Shown here: positions 20,800 through 31,439 of the stretch, piece by piece
Layout of the letters: each line of letters begins with the position of its first letter
Position numbering within the stretch: position 1 is the stretch's first letter
Notes under the pieces: model-generated
The model's database searches: none
Told to the model about the DNA's origin: nothing
What the model saw: only the letters and a program-made list of their open reading frames with translations
Translations under genes and position numbers: made by a program
Assembly (NCBI GenBank): GCA_963580285.1
Contig: OY757020.1
Location: forward strand, 96,351,497 to 96,415,496
Origin: Lucinisca nassula
Taxonomy: Eukaryota; Mollusca; Bivalvia; Lucinida; Lucinidae
Direction of reading: 5' to 3'
Length of the DNA stretch: 64,000 nucleotides

Positions 20800-22349
20800 G
20801 TTGTCAAAGCTATCGGACGATAATTTGTAGGTTCTGCATGATCTTTTCCTGGTTTCGGAATTGGTACAACTGTAGCTACACGCCAGCTCTCAGGACAGAC
20901 CCCCGTTTCCCAAATATCATTAAAGATATCTAAAAGTGTTGAAAGAGAACTTTTTGGCAGATGCTTTAGCATCTGATAATGAATTTCATCGGGGCCGGTT
21001 GCCGTATCATGTGATTTTTCAATGGCTTCAACGAGTTCGGATAAGTTAAAAGGTGTGTTGTATTCTTCGTGATTAAGGGATTTGAAGTTAAGATTTCTTT
21101 TCTCTTGGTCCTTTTTGAAATTTCTAAAAGTGTCGGAATAATTACGCGATGATGAATTTCTCAAGAATGTGTGACCAAGAGTATCTGAAATATCTTTTTT
21201 TGTTGAAGCTATTGTGTCAAATTCAGTATTTAAATGTGTAAAACTAGAGGACTTTGTTTTTCCTGAAATTTTTCGTACCATATCCCAAACCTTTTTAATG
21301 GGGGTTTTGTAGTTCAATTTGGAGACATATTCTCTCCATGACTTTCGTTTTGAAGCTCGGATTGTTCGCCGAGCTTTAGCTCTAAAAACTTTTACGTCGT
21401 TTAGCTTTTCTGAAGTGGGACTTTTGCAGAACTTATTTAGAGCCTGTTTACGTTTTTTAATAGCTTCTTTACAGTTATTATTAAACCAAGGCTTGCTTTT
21501 CTTAGTATTTGTGGAGGTCTTTGGAATGCATTGTTCTGATATATTAATAAGTGTATCTGTGAAATCAGAAACAATGTTGGATGATTCATTTAAGTGATCA
21601 ACTGTTAACTCTTCTTCACATAAATTATGGAATAATTCCCAGTCGGCTTTATTCATTTTCCACTTCTGGTTACAGTCTTCATCTGGTTCGTTTACGCTCT
21701 CAATTATAACAGGGAAGTGATCACTTCCGCACTGATCATCATGAACAGACCAGTCATAGTCTAAGAAGAGAGATGGGTGACACAAAGAGAGATCTAAAGA
21801 AGATAAATGACCTGTCGCAGGGTGAAGGTAAGTATAAGATTTATCATTCATCAAGCAAAGATCGTTCTTTGCAATAAAATCTTCAACAAGTGCTCCTCTG
21901 CTATTGATATCTTTACAGCCCCATAGAATATTGTGACCATTGAAGTCGCCAACTAAAAGATATGGCGATGGAAGTTGACTCAGCAATGAGTCAAGATGTT
22001 CGGGCTTTAAAGAAAATGAGGGTGGAATATATAAAGAGCATATTGTAGTTTCTTTATCCAGAGAAACCGATACTGCTACAGCTTGTAGGTCTGTTTTTAA
22101 TTTGATCTCTCTTTGCGGTAAACATGATTTAACAAAAATTGAACTGCCACCAGATGGTTTGTTACCATCAGAATAGATATAGTTGTATGTATTGAAACCC
22201 CTGACATCAATGTTGCCATCAGTTTTTAAAAAAGTTTCTTGCAAACAAAAAACCGATGGGTTTAATAACGAAATAAGTAATAACAGTTCGTTATAATTTG
22301 ATTTAAGACCTCGACAATTCCATTGTATTATTTTGTGTTTTAAATCCAT
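20715..22349 (-). CDS. LINE A ORF2a: APE endonuclease and start of RT
   Basis: Starts at ATG 22349, 25 bp after ORF1 stops. Endonuclease motifs: QWNCRGLKSN (N), CLQETFLKTD (E), LLVGDFNGHN (D, N), GSDHFPVI (D, H). A linker rich in Lys/Ser follows, then RT domain 0-1 (PIPKPGKDHAEPTNYRP). At IALTTC the frame enters a 35-bp piece derived from ORF1 (20762-20796) and shifts, ending 20 or so codons later at 20715. The endonuclease should be intact; the fusion to RT is broken. Confidence 0.88.
   Translation of the reverse strand: MDLKHKIIQWNCRGLKSNYNELLLLISLLNPSVFCLQETFLKTDGNIDVRGFNTYNYIYSDGNKPSGGSSIFVKSCLPQREIKLKTDLQAVAVSVSLDKETTICSLYIPPSFSLKPEHLDSLLSQLPSPYLLVGDFNGHNILWGCKDINSRGALVEDFIAKNDLCLMNDKSYTYLHPATGHLSSLDLSLCHPSLFLDYDWSVHDDQCGSDHFPVIIESVNEPDEDCNQKWKMNKADWELFHNLCEEELTVDHLNESSNIVSDFTDTLINISEQCIPKTSTNTKKSKPWFNNNCKEAIKKRKQALNKFCKSPTSEKLNDVKVFRAKARRTIRASKRKSWREYVSKLNYKTPIKKVWDMVRKISGKTKSSSFTHLNTEFDTIASTKKDISDTLGHTFLRNSSSRNYSDTFRNFKKDQEKRNLNFKSLNHEEYNTPFNLSELVEAIEKSHDTATGPDEIHYQMLKHLPKSSLSTLLDIFNDIWETGVCPESWRVATVVPIPKPGKDHAEPTNYRPIALTTCQRQSIVAQNTQSTWRKHTIQHGVMEY
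20762..20796 (-). other. 35-bp ORF1 fragment inside ORF2
   Basis: On minus this reads AACGTCAAAGTATCGTTGC and on to ACACTCAAT, matching ORF1 of LINE BC at 25996-26030 (coding NVKVSLHKTLNS). It replaces about 190 bp of RT. The same join is at 16721-16755 in LINE BC. Confidence 0.92.
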
Positions 22350-22374
22350 TTTATGAAGAGATTAAGACTAGAAA

Positions 22375-23733
22375 CTATATTGGAGCTGCAATTGGTGATA
22401 TAGATCTGCTACCACCAGCTCGTGGTGTTGCAGACCTCGATCTGTTATTGCTACTTGGTGATGATGGAGCTTCAAACTCCATATCACTGTCACTCAGAGA
22501 TCCGAATCTGTTCTGAAATTTTATATTGTCTCTTTCCATTTTACGTTGTCTGTCTGTTTGTTTTTGAGACAAGTGTTGTTTCTTCGGATCTTCTGATCCC
22601 TTAGTTCGACCTAAGTCGAGTTTTTCTTTTACATGCGGCGCTGGCTTCGGTACGGTCGCTGTCGACCGATCCGAAGCAACCTGGATTGCGCCATTTGATA
22701 AACTGGTTGAACTTTGTGGTGCCGGAGTGGATTTACTCCATGCACCAGATTTTTTCAGTTCAGCTATGTATGATTCAGCAGTCTGTGTTTCGGAGCTAGA
22801 AACTTTTACACTAGCACCCTTTGTGATGCTGGCGTAACTAGTGGTTGGTGTTCTGTATCGCTCATCAACAATTTTCCGCGCTTCTGGGAATGTTATCCCC
22901 CTTTGGTATTTGACAGTGAGTATTTCTTTTTCTTTTTTCCATGCCGGACAATCTCGAGAGAAAACAGCATGCTTGCCACCACAATTGACGCATTTGGGTT
23001 CATTTTTGCAGTTTTGGTGGTTATCGACATGTTTTTCCTCACCACAGTTTGGGCAGAGTTGTTTCTTCTGACATCTGCTTTCGTGGTGACCAAAAACCTG
23101 ACAATGATAACATCTGAGAGGGTTTGGTATATACACCTCTACGTTAACAGATAGATATGCAACTTTTATTTTCTTGGGCAGAACTGGTGTATTAAATGTC
23201 AACACGTAGGTACTTGTTGGCTTTAATACACCACCTCTACGAACTTGGATGTTACGTACACCAATGACGCCTTCATCTCTCAAATTCTCAACAATCTCGG
23301 TATCGCTGCACGGGCGTAGCTCTGGGCTGCGGATGACACCTTTACATGAATTTAGGGTTTTGTGCAACGATACTTTGACGTTGAGATCGAAGAGCTTTGT
23401 GGTACCAAGCAGGTTTTTGACCTGCTGTTCTCTCTCGATTTCCAAGAGGAGATCACCTGACTTCAATTTCTTGATACTTTTTGGATGTCCGGCAATGGAC
23501 ACTATAGTCTTTTCGATCACAAAAGGTGATAAATCTGACACCGTACGTGTATCATCACGTGATGTTATCACCAAGAAGCGCGGAAAATTGTTAAGCTTTT
23601 GAGTTTCAGACTGCTGACTAGACTGCTGACTTGACTGCTGACTTGACTGTTGACTGGGTTCATCCGTTCCGGATGAATCCTCGTCTTTTTTACGTTTAGC
23701 TGCGTTGCGGTTATGTTTTTTTCCATGAGGCAT
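22375..23733 (-). CDS. LINE A ORF1, zinc-knuckle nucleic-acid-binding protein
   Basis: An intact 452-codon ORF. Order: basic, Gln/Ser-rich N-terminus (KRKKDEDSS, repeated QQSS), a globular region (FPRFLVITS to VYIPNPLR), then three knuckles: CYHCQVFGHHESRC, CPNCGEEKHVDNHQNC and CVNCGGKHAVFSRDC, and a Ser/Pro/Arg-rich C-terminus. This is the ORF1p architecture of I and Jockey-type LINEs; the protein coats element RNA and acts as a chaperone (family knowledge). ATG is at 23733, preceded by a 550-bp leader. Confidence 0.92.
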   Translation of the reverse strand: MPHGKKHNRNAAKRKKDEDSSGTDEPSQQSSQQSSQQSSQQSETQKLNNFPRFLVITSRDDTRTVSDLSPFVIEKTIVSIAGHPKSIKKLKSGDLLLEIEREQQVKNLLGTTKLFDLNVKVSLHKTLNSCKGVIRSPELRPCSDTEIVENLRDEGVIGVRNIQVRRGGVLKPTSTYVLTFNTPVLPKKIKVAYLSVNVEVYIPNPLRCYHCQVFGHHESRCQKKQLCPNCGEEKHVDNHQNCKNEPKCVNCGGKHAVFSRDCPAWKKEKEILTVKYQRGITFPEARKIVDERYRTPTTSYASITKGASVKVSSSETQTAESYIAELKKSGAWSKSTPAPQSSTSLSNGAIQVASDRSTATVPKPAPHVKEKLDLGRTKGSEDPKKQHLSQKQTDRQRKMERDNIKFQNRFGSLSDSDMEFEAPSSPSSNNRSRSATPRAGGSRSISPIAAPI

Positions 23734-24283
23734 AAGGAAAAAATTCTAGTTTCGTCCCAAGTGCTCTCCGCCCTCCGTGGAGCCCTACAAGGGAACACCA
23801 TAATGGAGTGGTTATCCAACTCGCAGGTGTTAGAGATACACGTGAGATATACTCGCATAAACAAAATGCCTACACGATTGATCCGTTTAGCCACCGCCTT
23901 CTAGAGATAAAAAGACAGAAAAGGGTAAGGTAAATGGGCATATGGTTGGTATCAGGAAAGATACAAAAAGAGTTGAAGAGAAAGCAAAGCGGTATCTCTA
24001 GGGCTCGGCGTGACCAGCCGATTGACCGTGCCGGACCGCACGGCCACCCGTCTACACCGAAAAGCCAGGCCAAAGAGGCGTGTTGGGTACCTGAAGCACC
24101 GCCACCTCAGGTAACCCTCAACCTCCAGGATCCCTTCTTCCGGCTTACAGGACGCCACCCACGGCAAACGGGTGGTACTTCCTTTAGCTCTTCCCAGTGG
24201 GCACAGAGACCACAGCGGCAATGTGCCCAGTGGGAATTGAGCCCCCAGGGCCACGGTAAGGCAGGAAGTCTAATACCTGGGGG
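23734..24283 (-). promoter_or_regulatory. LINE A 5' UTR
   Basis: Recurs with high similarity at 26369-26902, 39468-40000 and 42800-43349 and in diverged form at 58513-59054. Starts CCCCCAGGTATTAGAC and ends just before the ORF1 ATG. LINE leaders of this kind carry an internal promoter (family knowledge); no TATA box is visible. Several short open frames in it are not conserved as proteins. Confidence 0.7.
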
Positions 24284-24987
24284 AAAAGAAAATGAGGGCG
24301 GGATATATAGAGAGCAAATTGTAGTTTCTTTATCCAAAGAAACCGATACTGCTACAGCTTGTAGAGTAGAAGTAAAACAAAGATCAGGAATTGATACAAT
24401 TAACTTACTCCATCCATAAAAGACACCAAAGGGAAAGAAATACAAACATTAAGCGACCAGACCATAATGGAAACCTAAACAAAGGAAGGCCATATGGACA
24501 GTTACTTTCCCACAAAATGGCCATATGGCCATCCAAAATTAAAAGACACAAGTGATACACACATTAAGTAACAAACAACAACATAAATAAATCGCCACAG
24601 AAGAGCCGCCTTGGAACGGTCAGTGGAAGATTTCCACTGGGGGGGCTTAAATCGATTTTACGTGGCCACAATCCTCGCCCTTACTTCCGTCGCGATTTAG
24701 ACAAATAATTTGTTCAGTCCATGTAGGTCTGTTTTTAATTTGATGTCTCTTTGTGGTAAACATGATTACGCAAAAATTGAACTGCCACCAGGTGGTTTGT
24801 TACCATCAGAATAGATATAGTTGTATGTATTGAAACCCCTGACATCACTGTTGTCATCAGTTTTTAAAAAAGTTTCTTGCAAACAAAAAACCGATGGGTT
24901 TAATAACGAAATAAGTAATAAGAGTTCATTATAATTTGATTTAAGACCTCGACAATTCCATTGTATTATTTTGTGTTTTAAATCCAT
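24284..24987 (-). pseudogene. LINE BC ORF2, N-terminal part
   Basis: Reads from ATG 24987 the endonuclease start (QWNCRGLKSNYNELL, CLQETFLKTD) to SSIFA, is interrupted by PLTR P3, then resumes as LQAVAVSVSLDKETTICS and breaks where LINE A inserted. Continues at 17992. Confidence 0.88.
24366..24720 (-). mobile_element. PLE 3' end (PLTR copy P3)
   Basis: Reverse complement of the PLE 3' end, truncated at GGACTGAACAAATT. The host LINE codon order is continuous across it; the junction shows TGTAG on both sides. Confidence 0.87.
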
Positions 24988-25012
24988 TTTATGAAGAGAT
25001 TAAGACTAGAAA

Positions 25013-26368
25013 CTATATTGGAGCTGCAATTGGTGATATAGATCTGCTACCACCAGCTCTAGGTGTTGCTGACCTCGATCTGTTATTGCCGCTTGGTGAT
25101 GATGCAGTTTCATTGAGCTCCATATCACTGTCACTCAAAGATCTGAATCTGTTCTGGAATTTTATATTGTCTCTTTCCATTTTACGTTGTCTGTCTGTTT
25201 GTTTTTGAGACAAGTGTTGTTTCTTCGGATCTACTGATCCCTTATTAGTTCGACCTGAGTCGAGTTTCTCTTTTGCATGCGGCGCTGGCTTCGGTACGGT
25301 CGCTGTCGACCGATCCGAAGCAACCTGGATTGCGCCATTTGATAAACTGGTTGAACTTTTTGGTGCTGGAGTTGATTTACTCCATGCACCAGATTTTTTC
25401 AGTTCAGGTATGTATGATTCAGCAGTCTGTGTTGCGGAGCTGGAAACTTTTACACCAGCACCCTTTGTGATGCTGGTGTAACTTGTGGTTGGTGTTGTGT
25501 ATCGCTCATCAACAATTTTCCGCGCTTCTGGGAATGTTATCCCTCTTTGGTATTTGACAGTGAGTATTTCTTTTTCTTTTTTCCATGCCGGACAATCTCG
25601 AGAGAAAACAGCATGCTTTTCACCACAATTGACGCATTTGGCCTCATTCTTGCAGTTTTGATGGTTATCGACATGTTTTTCCTCACCACAGTTTGGACAG
25701 AGTTGTTTCTTCTGACATCTACTTTCGTGGTGACCAAAAACCTGACAATGATAACATCTGAGAGGGTTTGGTATATACACCTCTACGTTAACAGATAGAT
25801 ATGCAACTTTTATTTTCTTGGGCAGAACTGGTGTATTAAATGTCAACACGTAGGTACTTGTTGGCTTTAATACACCACCTCTACGAACTTGGATATTACG
25901 TACACCAATGACGCCTTCATCTCTTAAATTCTCAACAATCTCGGCATCGTTGCACGGACGTAGCTCTGGGCTGCGGATGACACCTTTACATGAATTGAGT
26001 GTTTTGTGCAACGATACTTTGACGTTGAGAACAAACAGCTTTGTGGTACCAAGCAGGTTTTTGAGCTGCTGTTCTCTCTCGACTTCCAAAAGGAGATCAC
26101 CTGACTTCAGTTTTTGAATACTTTTTGGATGTCCGGCAATGGACATTATACTCTTTTCGATCACAAAGGGTGATAAATCTGACACCGTTTGTGTATCATC
26201 ACGTGATGTTATCACCAAGAAGCGCGGAAAATTGTTTAGCTTTTGAGTTTCAGACTGCTGACTAGACTGCTGACTGGGTTCATCCGTTTCGGATGAATCC
26301 TCTTTTTTACGTTTAGCTGCGTTGCGGTTATGTGCGTGGTTGCGGTTATGTTTTTTTCCATTAGGCAT
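25013..26368 (-). CDS. LINE BC ORF1, zinc-knuckle protein
   Basis: An intact 451-codon ORF, closely similar to ORF1 of LINE A but with an N-terminal duplication of the HNRN motif (KHNRNHAHNRNAAKRKK) and a shorter Gln/Ser stretch. Knuckles CYHCQVFGHHESRC, CPNCGEEKHVDNHQNC and CVNCGEKHAVFSRDC are complete. The LINE itself is broken in ORF2, so this ORF1 could act only in trans. Confidence 0.9.
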   Translation of the reverse strand: MPNGKKHNRNHAHNRNAAKRKKEDSSETDEPSQQSSQQSETQKLNNFPRFLVITSRDDTQTVSDLSPFVIEKSIMSIAGHPKSIQKLKSGDLLLEVEREQQLKNLLGTTKLFVLNVKVSLHKTLNSCKGVIRSPELRPCNDAEIVENLRDEGVIGVRNIQVRRGGVLKPTSTYVLTFNTPVLPKKIKVAYLSVNVEVYIPNPLRCYHCQVFGHHESRCQKKQLCPNCGEEKHVDNHQNCKNEAKCVNCGEKHAVFSRDCPAWKKEKEILTVKYQRGITFPEARKIVDERYTTPTTSYTSITKGAGVKVSSSATQTAESYIPELKKSGAWSKSTPAPKSSTSLSNGAIQVASDRSTATVPKPAPHAKEKLDSGRTNKGSVDPKKQHLSQKQTDRQRKMERDNIKFQNRFRSLSDSDMELNETASSPSGNNRSRSATPRAGGSRSISPIAAPI

Positions 26369-26902
26369 AAGGATAAATTCTAGTTTCGTCTCAAGTGCTC
26401 TCCGCCCTCCGTGGAGCCCTACAAGGGAACACCATAATGGAGTGGTTATCCAACTCGCAGGTGTTAGAGATACACATAAACAAAATGCCTACACGATTGA
26501 TCCGTTTAGCCACCGCCTTCTAGAGATAAAAAGACAGAAAAGGGTAAGGTAAACGGGCATATGGTTGGTATCAGGAAAGATACAAAAAGAGATGAAGAGA
26601 AAGCAAAGCGGTATCTCTAGGGCTCGGCGCGACCAGCCGATTGACCGTGCCGGACTGCACGGCCACCCGTCTACACCTAAAAGCCAGGCCAAAGAGGCGT
26701 GTTGGGTACCTGAAGCACCGCCACCTCCGGTAACCCTCAACCTCCAGGATCCCTTCTTCCGGCTTACAGGACGCCACCCACGGCAAACTGGTGGTACTTC
26801 TTTTAGCTCTTCCCAGTGGGCACAGAGACCGCAGCGGCAATGTGCCCAGTGGGAATTGAGCCCCCAGGGCCACGGCAAGGCAGGAAGTCTAATACCTGGG
26901 GG
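26369..26902 (-). promoter_or_regulatory. LINE BC 5' UTR
   Basis: Same leader as 23734-24283 with a small deletion near 26476. The 5' end abuts Ty3 integrase sequence at 26903. No clear target-site duplication is visible between this flank and the tail flank at 10890. Confidence 0.75.
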
Positions 26903-26906
26903 AGAA

Positions 26907-27159
26907 GAATGTAAACAAACTCTTAAACCTGGACAAACAGTGTGGCTGTATAACCCCACTCGTCGAATTGGTGAGCTCAAAATTTACTTCCGAGTGGAAA
27001 GGGCCATATGTAGTCATCGAGAGGCTGGACGATGTAACTTACCTTGTCAAGAACTCGCCGAAGCGGAAGGCCAAGGTCTACCATGTAGATAGGTTCCATC
27101 AAGGACGAAATCAACCTACATTGTTCGACAAGGGGAAATTAAAAGGGAGAAGTCAATAA
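26907..27159 (+). pseudogene. Ty3/gypsy integrase C-terminal fragment
   Basis: Plus strand: LKPGQTVWLYNPTRRIG, then after a 1-nt shift near 26970 SSKFTSEWKGPYVVIERL and YHVDRFHQGR. WKGPYVV is the GPY/F module that ends Ty3 integrases. It is a different family from the integrase at 3.4-4.1 kb. LINE BC sits directly upstream, so the catalytic core was displaced. Confidence 0.85.
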
Positions 27160-27720
27160 ATAACGACAGATAAATTTATTCGAATGTTTTTTTTTAAAAG
27201 TTACAGTACGTTGAAGAGGTTTCAAATTGTAAAAATGATTTGTACAAATAAGGAATAAAAAGATTCACAATAAACAATTTGTATGTTAAGCGGTCTGCAT
27301 TCGTCAATTGTCGTTTAAGTACCGGTTGTGGTCATCGAGATCTTCTACATGTACCTAAAGCATAAATGACATTTTTATTTTGATGCCGTGAGAGAAGAGG
27401 TGGCGATTCTCTTGACGCACCAGATCTCCATGGGTATTATGAAACCGGAAGTGGACAGGACCATGGCCTGATTAACCACTGGTCCATTCACTTGGGTTGA
27501 GCATCAACGAGCTTGAGTCCGGGTAGAAAGCTAGGATGCTGAATAATTTTTCTAGAGGATGCTTTTTTGGAATATGTACATGTGGAAAAGAGGGTTGACC
27601 ACAGTATCGTGGATTTTCACCTGCGAATAGCCAATTATCGACATACAGGTCGTGTAGCGCGGAGTAATGTGGTTCACGAAGCATTCATTTTCTGCAAATA
27701 TTTTGATTCCATTATTTAAA
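27160..27720. other. no gene; possible remnant of Ty3 3' end
   Basis: Follows the integrase stop (27157-27159). No conserved ORF. An LTR would be expected here, but no second copy exists in the window to define one. Confidence 0.3.
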
Positions 27721-27859
27721 GTAGAAGTAAAACAAAGATCAGGAATCGATACAATTAACTTACTCCACCCACCAAAGACACAAAAGGGAAAGAAACACAA
27801 ACATTAAGCGACCAGACCATAATGGAAACCTAAACAAAGGAAGGCCATAAGGACAGTTA
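27721..27859 (-). mobile_element. PLE 3' end (PLTR copy P4), short
   Basis: The last 139 bp of the shared PLE 3' end on minus, breaking off after GGACAGTTA. Contains the common terminus GTAGAAGTAAAACAAAGATC. Confidence 0.85.
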
Positions 27860-28268
27860 TCTTTACAAGACATATGTTCAAAGTTATTACATAAATTAAG
27901 AGAACAAAACGGTGTTCTAGCCTGTCCTACTTGACAAGGAGCTGATGGGCACTTTCGAGCAGACTCTAAATGCAGAACCGCTTATGGGGCATATAGCCTG
28001 TTGACTTAAAAGTGTAGATTCATGGCATATTCAAAGAATTAGTGATTTACTTTTTTGAATATGATGTTTCATGTCTATCTATTAATAGAGAAAACTCATT
28101 TTAGCAATGTACAAAAATAACTGCTTAACAATGGCTGACACTTGCATGATATACTGAACTGTTTTAACAACGGACTGCTAGAAGGGCTCAGGCTAATTAA
28201 GAAGCATATGTGAGATATTTCGGTAGCCCATGGAGCCATGTCCTAAATATAAAAACCTCCTGTGATTT
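27860..28268. other. noncoding, possibly intron of the zinc-finger gene
   Basis: No ORF. It ends with TGTGATTTCAG, a credible 3' splice site, at 28261-28271. Confidence 0.35.
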
Positions 28269-28271
28269 CAG

Positions 28272-29426
28272 AATGTCTTGCGGGTACTGTAAGGAGTCAG
28301 TTTCTACACAGACTGTTGAAGAACCACATATCATCAGTTCATGGAGGGTTAACAGTAGTATGCGTCTTCTGTAACCAGATGAAGCGCACGTTCAAGAGTA
28401 TCTCGGACCTGAAGGTTCATGCTCGGGATCACCATCGTGATCAAATGGACTGTCTCCCATCAGAATTCTGCTCTGAAAACAATGGGTATTGGTGCTCTCT
28501 TCATCCAGAGATGTATGCAAAGGTTATCAAACCATCTCCTAGGGAAAGTGAGGCTGCAATTATGATGCGCTTGAACGTGCTTTACTGGACTAAACAACTA
28601 GTCACCAAAGCTCCAAAGAACCGTCAAGACTTCCTTGAGGACTGGCGAGAGGTAGAGGCTACCACAACCTTCACTTTGGCACCAAATGATGATGATGATA
28701 CCTTGGAATACTTTCATCTGGTTGAAGAAACAGAAGAAATTCATCATCTGATCCCTGGGGATGTGTATGTTGACCTGCAGAAGGGAAACATCAAGTACAG
28801 GCTGTCCCTTTCAGACGAAGTTTACAAAGACATACATAGTGTTAGTGAAGAAGTCTGACAAGAAGGTTTGGGGATTTACCAGCTGCTGCTGGTCCATTTA
28901 CGCCTTAAAGGAGGATAAGTCAAATGAGCACAGGACCCACTTTTGTACGTTTTTTTGGCATCGTCATCTCGCTACTAAGCTAAGAAGTTTGGAGACCCAG
29001 TGTTCTGCTAAAAAGAGCGTGCAGAATCAGAATACTTCAAAAAGAACCGTAGCAACTCCTAAAAATATTCCATCAAAGCACCTGAAGCACATATCCCCTA
29101 ACGAAGGATCAACGGCACCTGATACCGAGATTAGACCTGCGCGGGAAACATCTGCCTCTTTAGCCTGGTCTCCAGTCAATCTAGCTGTTCCCTTAGGCCT
29201 AGATTCGAGGGTATCTGCACTTAGTCCACATGTGTATCGTTCTGTTCAAGCCCCTTCTCCGTTAGAGAATTCAACAGCAGTTCTGGCAAGTAACCGATCA
29301 TCCTTAGACAGCCAACCACCAGTTATCAAAAGGAGTGATCCCCTGCCGCCAGCCCCATCACCGTCTTTCAGAGCAACTAAACTCATGAAGATGGGTGGTT
29401 TGCCTCCTGCTCAAAACATATTGTGG
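28272..29426 (+). pseudogene. C2H2 zinc-finger-like gene fragment, frameshifted
   Basis: After a possible splice acceptor at 28271 the sequence reads MSCGYCKESVS, then in a different frame HRLLKNHISSVH. Together these make a C-x2-C-x12-H-x4-H finger broken by an indel. A second finger-like CVFCNQMKRTFKSISDL..H is in frame. An acidic stretch (NDDDDTLEYFHLVEETEE) and a region ending at a TGA at 28856-28858 follow; the open frame continues in another register (28860-29426) as a Ser/Pro-rich tail (SPVNLAVPLGLDSR). I do not recognise the protein. It may be a host gene or the cargo of a mobile element. The frameshifts argue for a pseudogene. Confidence 0.45.
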
Positions 29427-29616
29427 GTACTTGTTAGTATAGCCTCGCTCAGGCTGTTTTAACGAGTACCCAAAATCTACGTTTTGAGCATAATAAGAAA
29501 AGTTACCCAGTTTTACCTTATAAAAGTGGGGTTTGAAGGATCAAACTTACATAGGTGTGTTTTCGTGATGTGTTTGATGTGCCAGTTCAGTACTTGTCAA
29601 ATATTTATATTTTCAG

Positions 29617-29780
29617 GGATCAATACAGAGCCAGACGAGAGGTACGAAATACTTCGCCATGAACACTCACAGCTTCAGACAGAATATCAGCGTCTGCTAG
29701 AAGAGAACAGACAAAAGACGCCAGATAAAAGGAGCGCTTTTGTTTCAGAAATCTTGACAATGCCAGTATCTCTGCCCTGA
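29617..29780 (+). pseudogene. possible 3' exon, short coiled coil
   Basis: TATTTTCAG at 29608-29616 is a good splice acceptor; the open frame then reads EILRHEHSQLQTEYQRLLEE, a heptad-like coiled coil, ending at 29780. A GT donor at 29427 could join it to the fragment upstream, but the codon phases do not match, so the link is tentative. Confidence 0.35.
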
Positions 29781-30039
29781 CTCTCTCCCCAATGTACCAG
29801 TGTTCATGTTGTTGCTCGGGCTTGTGGGACTTTTCTTTAAAAAAAATTGGAAATCTAAGTGCTGGTGATTAGCTTCTCCTTGTTCTCATGAAACTTCGAC
29901 TTAATCTCACAAAGACCTTGCAATGAGATTTAGGATATGCCCCATCCAGGTTTCAAAAATATTGAAACAGCGTTTACCTGTTATTTCATAACCATAGTTT
30001 CTTGGAAAAAAATACATTCTTGAAAAAAATGCCAAAGGT

Positions 30040-31035
30040 ATTTAAAACAAGAGCACCGCATGCGGGTGCCAACGCTCGGCTGCAGTTTCTTTTAGTTAAA
30101 CAAAAATTCTACGTCGAAAAAGGGGCTTAACAGTGCCATAATATTTCGAGGGTTACATCACCTATTGGTATGAGTTCCCCTTTTCATAATGAACAACTAG
30201 TCCGTGTTTCAAGTAAATATGTTCAGTAATGACAGAGATATTACAAAATGTCCCACGTTTTTGCAAAATTTCTAAGTCGAAAAAGGGGCATAACTGTGCC
30301 AAAATATTTTGAGGGATTTTGTCTCTGGTCGGGCCCATCGGAGTCTGTTGGTTTTCTTTTGCTCCAGCATATCAGTGGTTTCTTGCTGTCGAGTTCTCAC
30401 CGTTGTCTCACCTCTGTGGTTCTTTGATTATTTATAATCAGTGATCACGGAGATGTTGCACTGATGAGTTAGGAGGCCTTCATGCGGACTGAACAAATTA
30501 TTTGCCTAAATCGCGACGGAAGTAAGGGCGAGGATTGCGGCCACGTAAAATCGATTGAAGCCCCCCCCCCACCGTGGAAATCTTTCCACTGACCGTTGCA
30601 AGGCGGTTCTTCTGTGGCGGTTTATTTATGTTGTTTTTTGTTACTTACTGTGTGTATCACTTGTGTCTTTTTATTTTGGGTGGCCATATGGCCATTTTGT
30701 GGGAAAGTAACTGTCCTTATGGCCATCCTTTGTTTAGGTTTCTATTATGGTCTGGTCGCTTCATGTTTGTGTTTCTTTCCCTTTGGTGTCTTTGATGGGT
30801 GGAGTAAGTAAATTGCATCGATTCCTGATCTTTGTTTTACTTCTACTTTACTACCTATTGAAACGAGTTCCCCTTTTCATAATGAACAACTAGTCCGAGT
30901 TTCAAGTTAATATGATCAGTAATGACAGAGCTATTACAAAATGTCCAAGTTTTTGCAAGACGACGCAGACGACGACGCCAGAGCTATGACAATAACTCGT
31001 CGTTTTCTTCGATAACAGTGCGAGCTAAAAACATA
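30040..31035 (+). repeat. noncoding repeat with hairpin start, interrupted by PLTR P5
   Basis: Starts AACAAGAGCACCGCATGC with palindrome GCACCGCATGCGGGTGC (30053-30069) and ends in CGACGCAGACGACGACGCC. Its first letters and hairpin layout resemble the pearl-like element at 11215. A ~65-bp block (GAGTTCCCCTTTTCATAATG onward) occurs at 30170 and again at 30868, that is, on both sides of the PLE copy. Confidence 0.55.
30320..30846 (+). mobile_element. PLE 3' end (PLTR copy P5)
   Basis: A 527-bp copy beginning within TGTCTCTGGTCGGG and ending at the shared TACTTCTAC terminus. Carries the conserved hairpin and the CTGATGA segment (near 30456). Confidence 0.88.
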
Positions 31036-31121
31036 CAAGAAATGTAGAGTCATCATTGACTGTTCTGAGATTTTTATTCAAAGACCTTCACAGGACAGAG
31101 ATGTAGGTGGAGACATTCAAA

Positions 31122-31438
31122 CTAGAAGCAAAACAAAGATCAGGAATCGATACAATTAACTTACTCCACCCATCAAAGACACCAAAGGGAAAGAAACACA
31201 AACATTAAGCGACCAGACCATAATGGAAACCTAAACAAAGGAAGGCCATACGGACAGTTACTTTCCCACAAAATGGCGATATGGCCATCCAAAATAAAAA
31301 GACACAGTGATACACACAGTAAGTAACAAACAACACCATAAATAAACCGCCACAGAAGAACCGCCTTGGAACGGTCAGTGGAATGATTTCCACTGGGGGG
31401 CTTAAATCGATTTTACGTGGCCACAATCCTCGCCCTTA
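31122..31438 (-). mobile_element. PLE 3' end (PLTR copy P6)
   Basis: Reverse complement, 317 bp, truncated after CGAGGATTGTGGCC. The conserved hairpin here has CAGTGGAA/ATTCCACTG. Confidence 0.87.
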
Positions 31439-31439
31439 G

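Larger units (their letters stand above)
17993..24283 (-). mobile_element. LINE A, full-length I/Nimb-like insertion
   Basis: Begins (minus) with CCCCCAGGTATTAGAC and ends in (CAT)n. It is flanked by an 11-bp direct repeat AAAGAAAATGA at 17982-17992 and 24285-24295, and the flanks join to give uninterrupted ORF2 of LINE BC. So A inserted into BC. Length is 6.29 kb, about 0.5 kb longer than LINE D because part of its RT region is present twice. Contains a 550-bp 5' UTR, intact ORF1, and a two-frame ORF2. Confidence 0.93.
10891..26902 (-). mobile_element. LINE BC, I/Nimb-like, multiply interrupted
   Basis: Read on minus: 5' UTR 26902-26369, ORF1 26368-25013, ORF2 from 24987, interrupted by PLTR P3 (24366-24720) and by the whole of LINE A (17993-24283), then ORF2 17992-14745 containing PLTR P2 (15899-16132), then a pearl-like element (11215-14743), then the last 320 bp and (CAT)n tail at 10891-11214. 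The pieces join in order and at matching codons, so they are one ancestral insertion. RT, APE endonuclease, RNase H and CCHC knuckle plus a triplet tail place it in the I superfamily; clade naming is from general knowledge and not tested. Confidence 0.85.
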
